Shown here: piece by piece, positions 35,804 through 46,612 of the stretch
Position numbering within the stretch: the first letter of the stretch is position 1
How the letters are laid out: every line of letters starts with the position of its first letter
Assembly (NCBI GenBank): GCA_019022495.1
Contig: JAFEKR010000002.1
Coordinates: forward strand, 744,001 to 808,000
Source: Epichloe hybrida
Lineage: Eukaryota; Ascomycota; Sordariomycetes; Hypocreales; Clavicipitaceae
Direction: 5' to 3'
Length of the DNA: 64,000 nucleotides
The notes under the pieces: generated by a model
What the model saw: the letters and a program-made list of their open reading frames with translations, nothing else
Database searches by the model: none
What the model was told of the DNA's origin: nothing
Program-made: the position numbers and the translations under genes

Positions 35804-37498
35804 TTACTTTTTACTATTAACTATTATTACTATAATAATTACATGTAATTATGTAATTGTAATTGTAATTGTTATCTTGTAGTTGTAATTAATTTGTAAT
35901 TGTAAAGTCTATCTTGTAATTAATTGTAATTGTAGTTGTAGTTGTAATTAATTGTAATTATTACAACTACAACTACACAATTACATTTGTAGTTGTAATT
36001 AAATACAATCCTCTGCTCTTAGGTCTTTATCTATAGCTATATATAGTAACTTAAGGTTCTTTTCTTTCTCTCTTAAGTTTTTAATAGTAATAAGTACCTT
36101 ATAAATACTATATTAAGAGACTATAAGAGCCCTTATTACCTAGAGAATAAGTACTATAGCCTTAGCCTAATTAAGCTTATAGTTTCTTATAAATTTAATA
36201 CTAATAATATTAAGCTTAGTATAGCTATCTAGATTTACTACTATTTTAATATCTTTATACTTATAAATAGTAACTAGTATATAAAATTAATACTTAATTA
36301 GTACCTTAGTATTTAAGGTAAAGGTAAGGGCCTTTACTTTTACCTTAGGAAGTTTCCTTATTTATCTTAGGGATTTTTCCTTAGCTTATTATATTTATTT
36401 ATAAGGTAGTTTAAGCTATTATAGTTATAATATTATCTCTTATCCCTAACTTTACTATTATTTAGGTATATAGCTAGGCCTTTTTCTTAGTCTTTATTTC
36501 TTTAATCTTTATATAGCTTATAACCTTAAGGTAAGTTATTTCTATAATATTAGGGATTCTTATATAATCCCTTATTTTCTAAATATTTAGGCTTTTACTT
36601 ACTCTTTAGTATAGCCTCCTAAAATCACTAGGTAAGTTATATAACTTTCTTTTATATTTTCCTAGTAATAGAGGTATATAAGTTAATATAGTTTTATAGC
36701 TTAAGGAGTAACTTTATAAAGAATATAAGGGTATAGGACTTTTCTAGGGCTTTTTCTAGGTATATCTCTAGTAAATCTAGGAAAATACTAAATTTAATAA
36801 GGCTTTAGCCCTTATATTACTTTATATTCTTAAGCTATATAGCTATTTAGGTATTATAGTTTATAAAGTTCTTAAGTAATATAAGTATCTAGGTCTAGAA
36901 TTTATCCTAGTTATCCTTAAGATTATCCTAGCTATTAGCCTATTATTTATTAAGGTATTTATCTTATCTTACCCTATAGTTAGTATATATATAGTTAAGT
37001 ATAAAGAGAATCTTTTAGTAATTATATTAGTATTTTTTCTTTACCTTATTAAAGGTATAGTTTAGGTTATTTATCTATATTTTATACCTTTAGGGGTTTA
37101 TAAGGTATTAGAGCTTAGTAATATTCTTAACTTTAATCTCTTAGCTACTATTACTTAAGAAAAGGCTAGCTCTTTACTTACTTTTTCCTTATACTTCCTT
37201 TAAGTTACCTTTAATAAAGTTAATAAGCTTTTATTCTTATTCTTATTATCTTTAGAGTTTTTCTAGCTAAGTAATTTACTTTAGTATTACTATAGCTTTA
37301 CTATAAGGGATAAAGGGTCTTATTATAAGTATAGTTTTATTAGTATATAGTATATCTTTACCTATAGTATTACCCTTATTTAATTAGGTATAACTCTTAT
37401 TTATTAGGGTTAGGTTATTATCTAATATTACTTTAGTAAATTAAGTGGTTTTTCTCCTTATATTACTCTTAGGTAGCTAGTAAGAGAAGCTTTAGAAT

Positions 37499-37696
37499 TA
37501 TAAGAATAATAGTAACTAGGTAAGAGATATAAGGGCTTTAGTATATTAACTAAAGCTTACTAGGTCTAAATATATTATATATATAAGTCACTGTCTTATA
37601 GCTAGTGGCTTACTAGTATTACATAAACCTAGCCCTAGGGCCTCGCTAGCCCGTGAGGCGCGCAGGTGCACCTGTTGTTGTGAGTGGGGCCTCACA
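37499..37696 (-). repeat. 5' LTR of Chromovirus-B (198 bp)
   Basis: On the minus strand it starts TGTGAGGCCCCACTC at 37696. About the last 60 bases (37,637-37,696) are GC-rich and unmutated, while the rest is AT-saturated. TSD CTAAG follows at 37697-37701. Confidence 0.9.
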
Positions 37697-37701
37697 CTAA
37701 G

Positions 37702-38335
37702 TAATAACTTACTATTAATTATTCTTACGTTAAGGAGGACATACTAGGCAGCTAGTTACCCTTACTAGCTAAAATCCATGATTAACTATCTAATCCTTAG
37801 ATTAATTCCTACTATGTGTTTAACCTTAAATATGTATACTAGTTAATACCTATGGCTTCTAAGTTAAGGTATGTGTTTACCTTTAATATCCCTAGGTTTA
37901 GTTAATTATAACTATCTTATATACCCTAAGGTTCTTAATTAGCTAGGTTTATAATAACTAAAGTAATAAGGATTACACTTAGTCTAATCCTATTACCTTA
38001 CCCTAAACCCTCTCTTACTACCCCTTAACTCTTAGGTAATCTAAGTGCATTAGCTATATATATAGATAATATCTTCTATAAACATACCTTATTTAAGGAG
38101 TAGTGGTCTTTTATTAAGGATTATTTACTACCTAGGCTATTATAAACTCTATTAAAACTAAGCTTTAAAAAGGTTTCTCTTAGAATAAATTTAATTATTG
38201 TAGTTAGTTAGGTTTATAAGGCAGGTAGGAAAATATATATTAAACCTAACTAAGCCACGAAGCTAAGGGATTAGCCCACACCTATAAGTTAGTTTAGCGT
38301 GCGGTTATTCTTAGAAGCTATTAGACCTTACTAAC
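37702..38335 (+). pseudogene. Gypsy-A fragment 3: reverse transcriptase
   Basis: The plus-strand frame reads SYYVFNLKYVY.LIPMASK (palm) at about 37,800-37,870. It then reads AIYIDNIFYKHTLF (the YxDD-type box, second Asp read as Asn) at about 38,050-38,090, and DYLLPRLL.TLLKLSFKK further on. This is Ty3/Gypsy RT. Only TAA/TAG stops interrupt it. It is the continuation of the host element whose protease lies at 2009-2664. Its right end at 38335 is the insertion point of Chromovirus-B'. Confidence 0.8.
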
Positions 38336-38533
38336 TGTGAGGCCCCACTCATAATAACAGGTGCACCTGCGCGCGCCACAGGCTAGCGAGGCCCTAGGGC
38401 TAGGTTCACGTAACACTAGTAAGCCACTAGCTATAAGATAGTAACTTATATATATAATATATTTAGACTTAGTAAGCTTTAGTTAATATACTAAAGCCCT
38501 TATACCTTTTACCTAGTTACTATTATTCTTATA
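38336..38533 (+). repeat. 5' LTR of Chromovirus-B' (198 bp)
   Basis: It starts TGTGAGGCCCCACTC and ends ...ATTCTTATA. The same length as both LTRs of Chromovirus-B. Confidence 0.9.
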
Positions 38534-38599
38534 ATTCTAAAGCTTCTTTTACTAGTTACCTAAGAGTAATATAAGGGGGAAAACTACCTAATTTACTAG

Positions 38600-41500
38600 A
38601 GTAATATTAGATAATAACCTAACCCTAATAGATAAAAGTTATACCTAATTAAATAAGGGTAATACTATAGGTAAAGACACACTATATACTAATAAAATTA
38701 CGCTTATAATAAGACTCTTTACCCCTTATAGTAAAGCTATAGTAATACTAAAGTAAATTACTTAGCTAGAAAAACTCTAAAGATTATAAGAATAAGAATA
38801 AGAGCTTATTAACCTTATTAAAGGTAACTTAAGGGAAGTATAAGGAAAAAGTAAGTAAAGAGCTAGCTTTTCCTTAAGTAATAGTAGCTAAGAGGTTAAA
38901 GTTAAGAATATTACTAAGCTTTAATAACTTATAAACCCCTAGAGGTATAAAATATAGATAAATAACCTAAACTATACCTTTAATAAGGTAAAGAAAAAAT
39001 ACTAATATAATTACTAAAAGATTCTCTTTATACTTAACTATATATACACTAACTATAAGGTAAGATAAAATAAATACCTTAATAAATAATAGGCTAATAG
39101 CTAGGATAATCTTAAGGATAACTAGGATAAATTCTAGACCTAGATACTTATATTACTTAAGGACTTTATAAACTATAATACTTAAATAGCTATATAGCTT
39201 AAGAATATAAAGTAATATAAGGGCTAAAGCCTTATTAAATTTAGTATTTTCCTAGATTTACTAGAGATATACTTAGAAAAAGCCCTAGAAAAGTCCTATA
39301 TCCTTATATTCTTTATAAAGTTACTCCCTAAGCTATAGGACTATATTAACCTATATACCTTTATTACTAGAAAAATATAAGAGAAGGTTATATAACTTAC
39401 CTAGTGATTTTAGGAGGCTATACTAAAGAGTAAGTAAAAGCCTAAATATTTAGGAGATAAGGGATTATATAAGAATCCCTAATATTATAGAAATAACTTA
39501 CCCTAAGGTTATAAGCTATATAAAGATTAAAGAAATAAAGACTAGGAAAAGGGCTTAGCTATATACTTAAATAATAGTAAAGTTAGGGATAAGAGATAAT
39601 ATTATAACTATAATAGCCTAGATTACCTTATAAATAAATATAATAAGCTAAGGAAAGATCCTTAAGATAAATAAGGAAACTTCCTAAGGTAAAAGTAAAG
39701 GCCCTTACCTTTACCTTAAATACTAAGGTATTAATTAGGTATTAATTTTATATACTAGTTACTATTTATAGGTATAAAGATATTAAAATAGTAGTAAATC
39801 TAGATAGCTATACTAAGCTTAATATTATTAGTATTAAATTTATAAGAAACTATAAGCTTAATTAAGCTAAGGTTATAGCACTTATTCTCTAAGTAATAAG
39901 GGCCCTTATAGTCCCTTAATATAGTATTTATAAGGTACTTATTATTATTAAAGACTTAAGAGAGAAAGAAAAGGACTAAGCTACTATATATAGCTATAAA
40001 TAAAGACCTAAGAGTAAGGGAAAGCCTTATCTTAATAAGGATATATATACTTATTAAAGAATATATATATCTTTATTTATACTCTTAAAAGTAATAGTTT
40101 AAGAAAAAGAAAATAGCCTTTTTACTTATAACTTCTTATAAGTTTATAAAGGTAATATATAATAAGGCTATTATATATACTATTATAGGAGTTATAAAAA
40201 ATAAGTTTATTACCCTTAAAGATAATAAGGAGGTAAAAGTATATAAAACTATTAAAGATATCCCTAAGGAACTATATAAGTTTAAAGATATATTTATAGT
40301 AAATAAGGTAAGTAATTTACTATTAAGAAAGAAAACTAATTATATAATTAACCTAATACCTAGGGCTATGCCCTTATATAAACTAATTTACCCTCTCTCC
40401 TAAAGTAAGTTAAAGGAGCTCTATAAATATATTAATAAAAACCTATAGAAAGGCTAGATAAAACCCTCTAAAAGCCCTATAGGTATACTTATTCTATTTA
40501 TACTAAAGAAAAATAGGATACTTTAACTATATATAGATTATTAAGGACTTAATAAAGTAATATAAAAGAATTACTACACTCTCCCCCTAATTTTAGAGAT
40601 TCTAGACTAGTGCTAAGAAGCCTATTACTTCTTAAAGATTAATATTAAGAATACTTACTATTAAATTTATATTAAAAAGGGTAATAAGTAAAAGACTATA
40701 TTTTATACCTATTATAAATACTATAAATATCTTATAATATCCTTTAAGCTAACTAATATACTAGTTACTTTTTAGAGCTATATTTATAAAGTACTTTATA
40801 GGCTAGTAAATACTATTTATATAGTATATTTAAATAATATCCTTATTTTCTTAAAAATATAAGAGAAGTATACTATATATATTAAGGAAGTTTTAGAATA
40901 TATAAGGTTAGTAAAGTTATATATAAAACCCTTAAAGTGTTTATTTTACTAGAAATTAGTAAAATTCCTAGGGTTTATTCTATTAGTTAATAGTATTTTA
41001 ATAAATATATATAAAGTAAATATAATCTAAGACTAAAAAGAGCTTATAAGCTTTAAAGATATATAGTTTTTCCTAGGATTTTATAACTTTTACTAAAGGT
41101 TTATTTACTAATACTCTAGGATTATAGTATTCTTATATATACTAATAAAAGGTAGTTAAAATAGTATTTAGACTAGGAAGTTTATATTTAAGGAAAGAAA
41201 ATAGCTAGTATTTAACTAGCTAAAAGATACCTTTTAATAAGTACCTTTTCTTTATTATTATAACTTAAGTTAGCTAGTGTGTATTAAGATAAATACTTTA
41301 GTCTTTATAATAGTAAGAATCTTATCTTAGTAAGATAATAAGGGCTAATAGTATTCTATAGTATTTTAGTTAAGGAAGTTTATAAACACTAAATATAATT
41401 ATAGTATAGTAAATTAGGAGTTACTTACTATAGTAAAGTTATTTAAACACTAGTAATACTATATTAAAGGTATAGTAACCCTAGTAAAGGTCCTATTAGA

Positions 41501-41677
41501 TTACTATAACTTATAGACTTTTATAAAATAGTAAAAGCTAAATAGAAAATAAGCTAAATAGTGTATATTTCTCTGCCCTTTTTACTTTATAATTAGGTAT
41601 AGACCTAGGAAAAGTAACCTAGTAAATATACTATTAAGATAGTCTAATTATAAAGGTAAACCCTTAATAAATAAGTT
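38600..41677 (+). pseudogene. Chromovirus-B' gag-pol remnant, cut in RNase H/integrase linker
   Basis: Gag is at about 38,800-39,650 and the protease at about 39,790 (LDS.TKLNIIS, from a DSG-type site). RT is at about 40,490-40,990 (LYIDY.GLNKVI and ISFKLTNILVTF). RNase H is at about 41,040-41,640 (NQELLTIVKLFKHY, then FIIRYRPRKSNLVN). The frame is broken by TAA/TAG throughout. It ends at the truncation after KPLINK. Confidence 0.88.
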
Positions 41678-43458
41678 TTGATTTCGAAAAGGGGGGGTAA
41701 ATTGGTGTGTTCTTCAACACGGTTTATCAAAAGAAAGACTATAATTCATGATTGCAGAATGGGTGCATGTGAAGCTGAAGCGCGTTCCCAACTCGCAGCA
41801 TCTGGCATCTGGCATCTGGCATCAGGAATTGCATTTCGGCCCGAGGTGCTCGTCGCTTGGAAAGTGTATTGCCCGGGGAATGAAAAATGAAGAAAAATGA
41901 AGTCATGGGTTGAAAAGGTAGCAACTTGAAGAGGCGGTAAACATATGAGAAATAGCTTCTTCTTTCATCCCTCGGAAGAGCTGTGGTTGACATCTCCATC
42001 ACAATTAGGTAGGCGTGCAAGACCTTAAGGTTTATCGAATGGGACAGGTTTTTTTTTTTTTTTCACCCGCCTATAGGATGTCACTGCACTTGTTCGCCAT
42101 TCATGTTTTGAAGAAATAGCTTCTTGTTCCCTACTTGTCGTCCAGGGATATCATGACTGATACAAGACGTCACTACTCCGTTTGTTTTCAAAGGTCTTCA
42201 GAACGGTCAAATGTTCCACTCGGTGATGGGAAACAAACGATCATCCTACTTCGTCAATGCGACTGCTCGTGGACTGAGCGCGCAAGCTTTGTAGATGTGC
42301 GGTTCCAGAGAACTGGACTGCTTGAAATGCATTGACCTGACGCATTCACTCCCACCCATCATGCGATGCGTTTGAAGCAGGCGTCGACTCTTTAGTCTTG
42401 TTGTCAGTCTTTTTTTTTTTTTTTTTTTTTGTGGGCGGACAGACACGCAATCAAGACGTATTTAATGGCAATGCAATACCTCGTATCGTATTTGAGACCG
42501 TCCACTAGATCCAAGCGTGGGATGAAGTTTAAAGGGGGTTTAGGTCTGTACAACTTGGCATATCAACATCATATGAATGCCTAAAGTATAGGCTGTGGCT
42601 ATCAAGCCTCCTATTGCGAGATATAGATGGTCCATCAAAAATGGCTGGCAGTTTCAGTCGGGTCGCAGTTCCAGTAGACAATCTCACAATACGAAGGAGC
42701 CACTGTTGCTCATATTTTGTGACCAGGTTCAGTCAATACATTGCCGTGGTCAAGTTCATGTGATCATCTTGAACGTCTTCAAGGGTCTCCGAAAAGCATC
42801 TGAAAAGCGCACGGATATGCACACGCCATTGCTTGCACTTCAAATTTGTGTTTTTGGCCTGACTTACCCAAGTCGTCAACGCCTTCAATATGACATGCTT
42901 CCGGTAGCAGGGCGGGGGACCAGTCCCACGAATACCTTCTGCACCAGGTTGCAAAGCAACAACGTCCTCTTCATGCCGTATAGGTTGCAAAATATTAGCC
43001 CAAACCAACCCAGGGACGACAACCGAACGGCATCATTGTCTCTTGGGAATCATCCCTTTCCCAGGACTAGTCTAACGTTAGACGAGCTGAAAGTTTAGCA
43101 GGTCTTAAAAGACTTACCGTTCAGTCGGTTGGAAGAAGCTCTCATCCGAGTTGAAGAACCAGAAGTCGTCGAGGGGGAAAGGATTCTATGTTCAAGGAAT
43201 CGCCGTTCCAAGGCTGGCTATTGGGGGCTTTGTTGACATTGATCTTTTGCTTCGTGCTGACATGCCACGATGGCAGGAGCACAGATTGTTCTTGCCGGGC
43301 ATGACAGGCCCTTGTGCAGCAACTCTGATTGTTGACGCCCTCGTCATGATCACGAGGACAGACTTTTAAACGTGCTAAGCACGGCCCAATGGTGTACTTT
43401 TTTTTTGCAAGCCTGAATATAGCAAATTAAGACCACAGTCGTCCAACAGTTGATGTTA
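41678..43458. other. Border zone without recognisable gene
   Basis: GC-balanced DNA from the TE border to the tRNA. Short overlapping ORFs on both strands (for example 42595-43098 plus and 42733-43008 minus) show no recognisable family, no consistent splice pattern and no clear coding bias. There is a three-fold CATCTGG repeat near 41,800 and poly-T runs near 42,050 and 42,410-42,431. It may hold a decayed gene or regulatory DNA. I cannot assign one. Confidence 0.5.
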
Positions 43459-43561
43459 GTCTCCGTGGCTTAGTTGGTTAAAGCGTCGGTCTCATATACG
43501 TATGATCCAGTTCGACATTGGAGTAATCCGAAGGTCGTGAGTTCGACTCTCACCGGGGACA
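43459..43561 (+). tRNA. tRNA-Met (anticodon CAT, elongator type) with 29-nt intron
   Basis: The acceptor stem GTCTCCG/CGGGGAC has one G-T pair and the discriminator base is A at 43561. D arm GCTT..AAGC and T arm GTGAG-TTCGACT-CTCAC are present. Anticodon loop CTCATA|A gives CAT at 43493-43495. The intron is 43497-43525, at the standard position one base 3' of the anticodon. The arm TCGGT-loop-TCCGA with a U-U at 31/39 resembles yeast elongator tRNA-Met (TCAGT...TCTGA). The 3' CCA is not encoded, as usual in eukaryotes. Confidence 0.92.
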
Positions 43562-44792
43562 TATATTTTGCAATTCATGTTTTTGCAGATTGATACCGAT
43601 TGAGATGTGATGAAGGGTTTTTTTTTTTTGCTGTTCTGCTATTGATTTGTGTGAGTCAAGAGGCTTTAATACTTTTTCTCTAGGTGTTGTAGAAAAGCTG
43701 CTTGTTGGTCAGTGGTCGTGGTGCTGGGGGCGGGATTTCCTATTGTTAGGCATTAACTATTCCTCTGATACGTCTAGAGTCTCGCAAATACAATGAGACT
43801 GCTTTGTTAAAAGACTGCGCAGGATCGCTATGCAGTTTGAGCAAGACGGTGCATCCCATACCGCCGGAGTTTGGATATCGACGATTCATTCCAAACCGAG
43901 ATGATCTCATCACCTCGCAGAGTATAGTTACGGAATAGATTATTCTCCTATCAAAGGGCAGTCCACGCCTAGGATCTGGGAATCCAGGACTAAATGGTAT
44001 CTGAGGGGTGCCTTCGCGCTGTTTGTTCATCATCAGGTTCCGAGACGCGATGGGTTCCTTCGGATTGTAAGTGGAATCGTGCTGTGCTGAAACTGAAGAC
44101 TACAATGCTTATACATACGTGCTTTACGGCTGGCGAGGAAGAGCCTTTGGCTCTACGAGATCACGATGGGTGATTTACGGCCTCGGGGGTATAGTTGAGG
44201 GAAATTGACTTAAAGACTTGAAATTGCTTCCAGATCATAGCTTTGCTACGGTGGTGACGACTTCAAGTTGCATTGGGCCCCGGATGGGACATGAAGTGGT
44301 GTCTCAATCCATGACTGCCTGCCTATCAGCCAAGCATTTGGAACAAAGCCCTCGCTTTTTTTTCATCAATGTGTCCCAGGTGCTATGTCATTCCGGACCA
44401 GGGACGATACATACGATAAGTACCAGCATTACTCAACACATGAATGCAGACAAGTCCCGGTACGATCCTTTCGAAGCTGTTTTCAATTCCATATATCCCA
44501 AAATGAAATAAAGAATAAATTGCAAAACCCCTCTAGCCATATGGGTAGATTTTGACGGTCTGAATCCATAACAGCTCACAACTATGCCACCGTACAGAAC
44601 CACAGTGGCCAAAAGAATCTGTCCATTAACGCCCATCGTGTGTGCCTTGCCAAAACACTGCCTTTTTCTTCTTCCATCCGTGGATGAAACAACGGCAACG
44701 ACAACGCACATTCCACACAAGTTGTATCACATCGTCTCAGGTTTACCGTCTTTGTTCCCCGTTCTTTTCTCATTGCGATCCCCGGGCTTCGA
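43562..44792. other. Intergenic DNA between tRNA-Met and GAR1
   Basis: No supported gene. The minus ORF at 43746-44033 and plus ORF at 44218-44511 have no recognisable motifs. The part next to GAR1 (roughly 44,550-44,792) should contain the GAR1 3' UTR. Confidence 0.5.
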
Positions 44793-45565
44793 CTAGAAAC
44801 CACGTCCACGGCCTCGGGAGAAACCTCCAGAGCCACCGCGACCACCTCCTCCACGGCCGCCGCCAAAACCTCCTCCTCGCCCACCACCAAAGCCTCCACG
44901 GCCACCGCCCCTTGAGAAACCGCCGCCACCACGGGGACCACCTCGTCCTCCGCGCCCACCACCGCGGGGTCCTCCACGGGGGGCACCACGGCCACCACGA
45001 GCACCTCCCGCTCGCTTGGGCTTCTTCTCACCGGGGACCTTGGGCCTGGGCAGGAACTTGTCCAGCGGCAGGAGCTTGTCGCCGCCAATAAAGACCTTGT
45101 CGCCGGACTTGAAGCTCGTTGCGACGATGCCATCTTGAGGCTTGATCGTAAAGTAGACTTCGTTGATGGGGCCGAGCACTTCGTCGACCTTTCCGATGGG
45201 TGTCTTGTTCTCGAGGTAGATGGGGGCGTTGAAGTAGGGAATCTTGACGTTTGAGGAGCGGCAGAACATCTCGCCTTCAACAGCGTGCTCGACGGTGCCC
45301 ATTTCCAGGACCTCGACGGGGGGGCCAGCGGGAGCGAAGCTACCGCCTCGTCCTCCTAGAACCACAGGTAGTCAGCTTCATGGAATTTCAATTTGTTTTC
45401 TGGCGAGGCTAGTCGACTCCTCTGGGACCTGCCCTTCGTCTGGACGGCCCAGATGGTCGGAATGAGCTGTGTGAAAAAAAAAAATTCACCAAGAGTTGAC
45501 TAACCTCGGAAACCACCACCGCCTCGACCTCCAAAGCCGCCGCCGCGGCCGCCTCTAAATGACAT
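44793..45565 (-). CDS. GAR1: Gar1, H/ACA snoRNP core subunit
   Basis: Gar1 is a structural subunit of box H/ACA snoRNPs. With Cbf5, Nop10 and Nhp2 it pseudouridylates rRNA and acts in pre-rRNA processing in the nucleolus. The CDS is two exons, 45565-45505 and 45355-44793 (207 codons plus stop). The intron has donor GTTAGT and acceptor TAG, splitting a Gly codon in phase 1. The short N-terminal GAR tail ([13 protein letters not shown]) is followed by the conserved Gar1 core at about residues 30-130 ([19 protein letters not shown]) and a long C-terminal Gly/Arg-rich domain. Length is close to yeast Gar1 (205 residues). It is divergent to the MEMO-family gene. The GGA/CGN repeats make shadow ORFs on the plus strand. 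Confidence 0.96.
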
Positions 45566-46612
45566 TGTGTGTTTGCTGGATTTCAATGGGTGGTGATGGT
45601 TGTTTCGGTGTGATATTCCCGAAATCCTGTTCGAGAACCTTTTTCCTGTTTCAATGGTGCTGTGAAGGATTTTTATTTTTTCCGCTAGTAAAAGCATCCA
45701 TTGGTGTCGTTGATTGGGTGGCAGGTACTTTTTTCTGTAAAGTAAGTGGATCCAAGGCCAGGTTTTTTTTTTTCCACGTCTTGCCTACCCTGTGGTTGCG
45801 GCGCTGTCGGAACAAATTGGTCAGGCTGAGGCCTGAAATGAGACTTGAGTAAGAAGAAAAAAAAGTCTCTGACTTGGAACTTTATATCTCTCCATCGCAG
45901 ATAAAATGGGTCTATATGAGCAGCTTGGTGTAAGCAAATGGTTTCCAATATAAGGTTTGGGCATACTTGTGCATGGGTACCGTACCAATCGTGTAAATCA
46001 TGAAGAAACTGAAGTCACGAGTAGTATTTGACACAACATACGACCGAGATGCTCTCCTCGTGTGTAATTGAGCTTACAGCCAAAAAAGAGAAACAATAGT
46101 CCGTGTCCATATTCCATCATTTTGAAGGCATATATGCTCCGTCCCGTCATTCTAGCAAGCACGTGCGTGTGCGTGGCTGGGCAGAAAAATTGACATGCTA
46201 TTCAACTTTATCTGATTTTGTTCAACTGACGATGAAATTGAAAGTCTGACGGGGAAGAAACAACCAACAACAGTCGCGAAAAGAAAAGGAAATCCAGGTT
46301 TCTCGACTAGTGCGTCTCGATGCTGCGGGCCTCCATCTCGCCTTCTCTGACTGGCATTCATTTCCCTCGGGCTGCTGCTAATACCCCGCAGCAGACTCCA
46401 GCGGGGCCGACAGTGACAGCTTCCAGCCATGGATGATGTGCGCGTTTCCCATCTTGTCATATTCTCATCACATCACTGCGGTCTGAATGCGAATTCTCTC
46501 TGGCTCTCCATTTCGACATCTCGGATTCTTGCAAATCGCTCCGTTTCGGGTTTCACCGGCATTCGCCCCCCAGCCTTCGCCCCCAGCCACAAAAAAGATA
46601 AAAACTCATAAA
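45566..46612. promoter_or_regulatory. Divergent intergenic region GAR1 / MEMO gene
   Basis: About 1.05 kb holding both 5' UTRs and promoters, with T-rich tracts near 45,760 and 45,850. No clear TATA box or known operator could be assigned. Short ORFs here on both strands look random. Confidence 0.5.

Larger units (their letters stand above)
30940..36015 (+). mobile_element. hAT DNA transposon (5,076 bp) with transposase pseudogene
   Basis: Its ends are CAGACAATTGTATG and CAGAGGATTGTATT (inverted), with a perfect 8-bp TSD CTCTTAGG at 30932-30939 and 36016-36023. It lies inside Chromovirus-B between protease and RT. Both subterminal zones (about 30,960-31,130 and 35,830-36,005) are packed with short palindromic TGTAATTAATTGTAATTGTAG-like blocks, the usual kind of hAT transposase-binding repeats. 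A multi-exon transposase gene lies at 32681-35680 on the plus strand. RIP load is lighter here than in the LTR elements. Confidence 0.92.
26990..37498 (-). pseudogene. Chromovirus-B gag-pol remnant (interrupted by MITE and hAT)
   Basis: Read right to left on the minus strand. Gag/protease lie at about 37,300-36,016 and are cut by the hAT insertion. RT lies at about 30,600-30,000 and RNase H at about 29,900-29,270. Integrase is at about 29,200-27,300 and is split by the MITE at 27648-28056. The integrase tail and chromodomain follow: KLTPRFI.LF.VLNTIGK at about 27,350 and LVK(W)KGLAKYI at about 27,080. The matching plus-strand copy at 38336-41677 confirms RT and RNase H. Stops are TAA/TAG. Confidence 0.82.
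11270..37696 (-). mobile_element. Chromovirus-B: Ty3/Gypsy chromodomain retrotransposon carrying nested insertions
   Basis: It is bounded by two 198-bp LTRs (11270-11467 and 37499-37696), with the TSD CTAAG at 11265-11269 and 37697-37701. On the minus strand the order is 5' LTR, gag/protease, RT, RNase H, integrase, chromodomain, long 3' region, 3' LTR. A purine-rich tract sits beside the 3' LTR (complement of 11468-11482). Three later insertions interrupt it: Gypsy-C at 11929-26043, a MITE at 27648-28056 and a hAT transposon at 30940-36015. Subtracting these with one TSD copy each leaves roughly 6.8 kb. It is heavily RIP-mutated and not functional. Confidence 0.88.
38336..41677 (+). mobile_element. 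Chromovirus-B': 5' half of a second copy of Chromovirus-B, truncated
   Basis: The 5' LTR (38336-38533) and interior match the reverse complement of Chromovirus-B over its whole length, without the hAT insertion. The match stops at about 41,677 inside the RNase H/integrase linker, where the sequence changes abruptly to GC-balanced DNA. Integrase, chromodomain and 3' LTR are missing. It is in inverted, head-to-head orientation to Chromovirus-B with 639 bp between them. Confidence 0.92.

Noticed and set aside
42595..43098. 167-codon ORF near the island border
   Set aside because: The first codon of the listed frame is not ATG (GTGGCT... context), opposite-strand ORFs overlap it, and no motif or splice pattern was recognised.
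43746..44033. 95-codon minus ORF
   Set aside because: No homologous motif and no supporting introns; left unannotated.
44582..45280. 232-codon minus ORF overlapping GAR1
   Set aside because: Frame shadow of the Gly/Arg repeats of GAR1.
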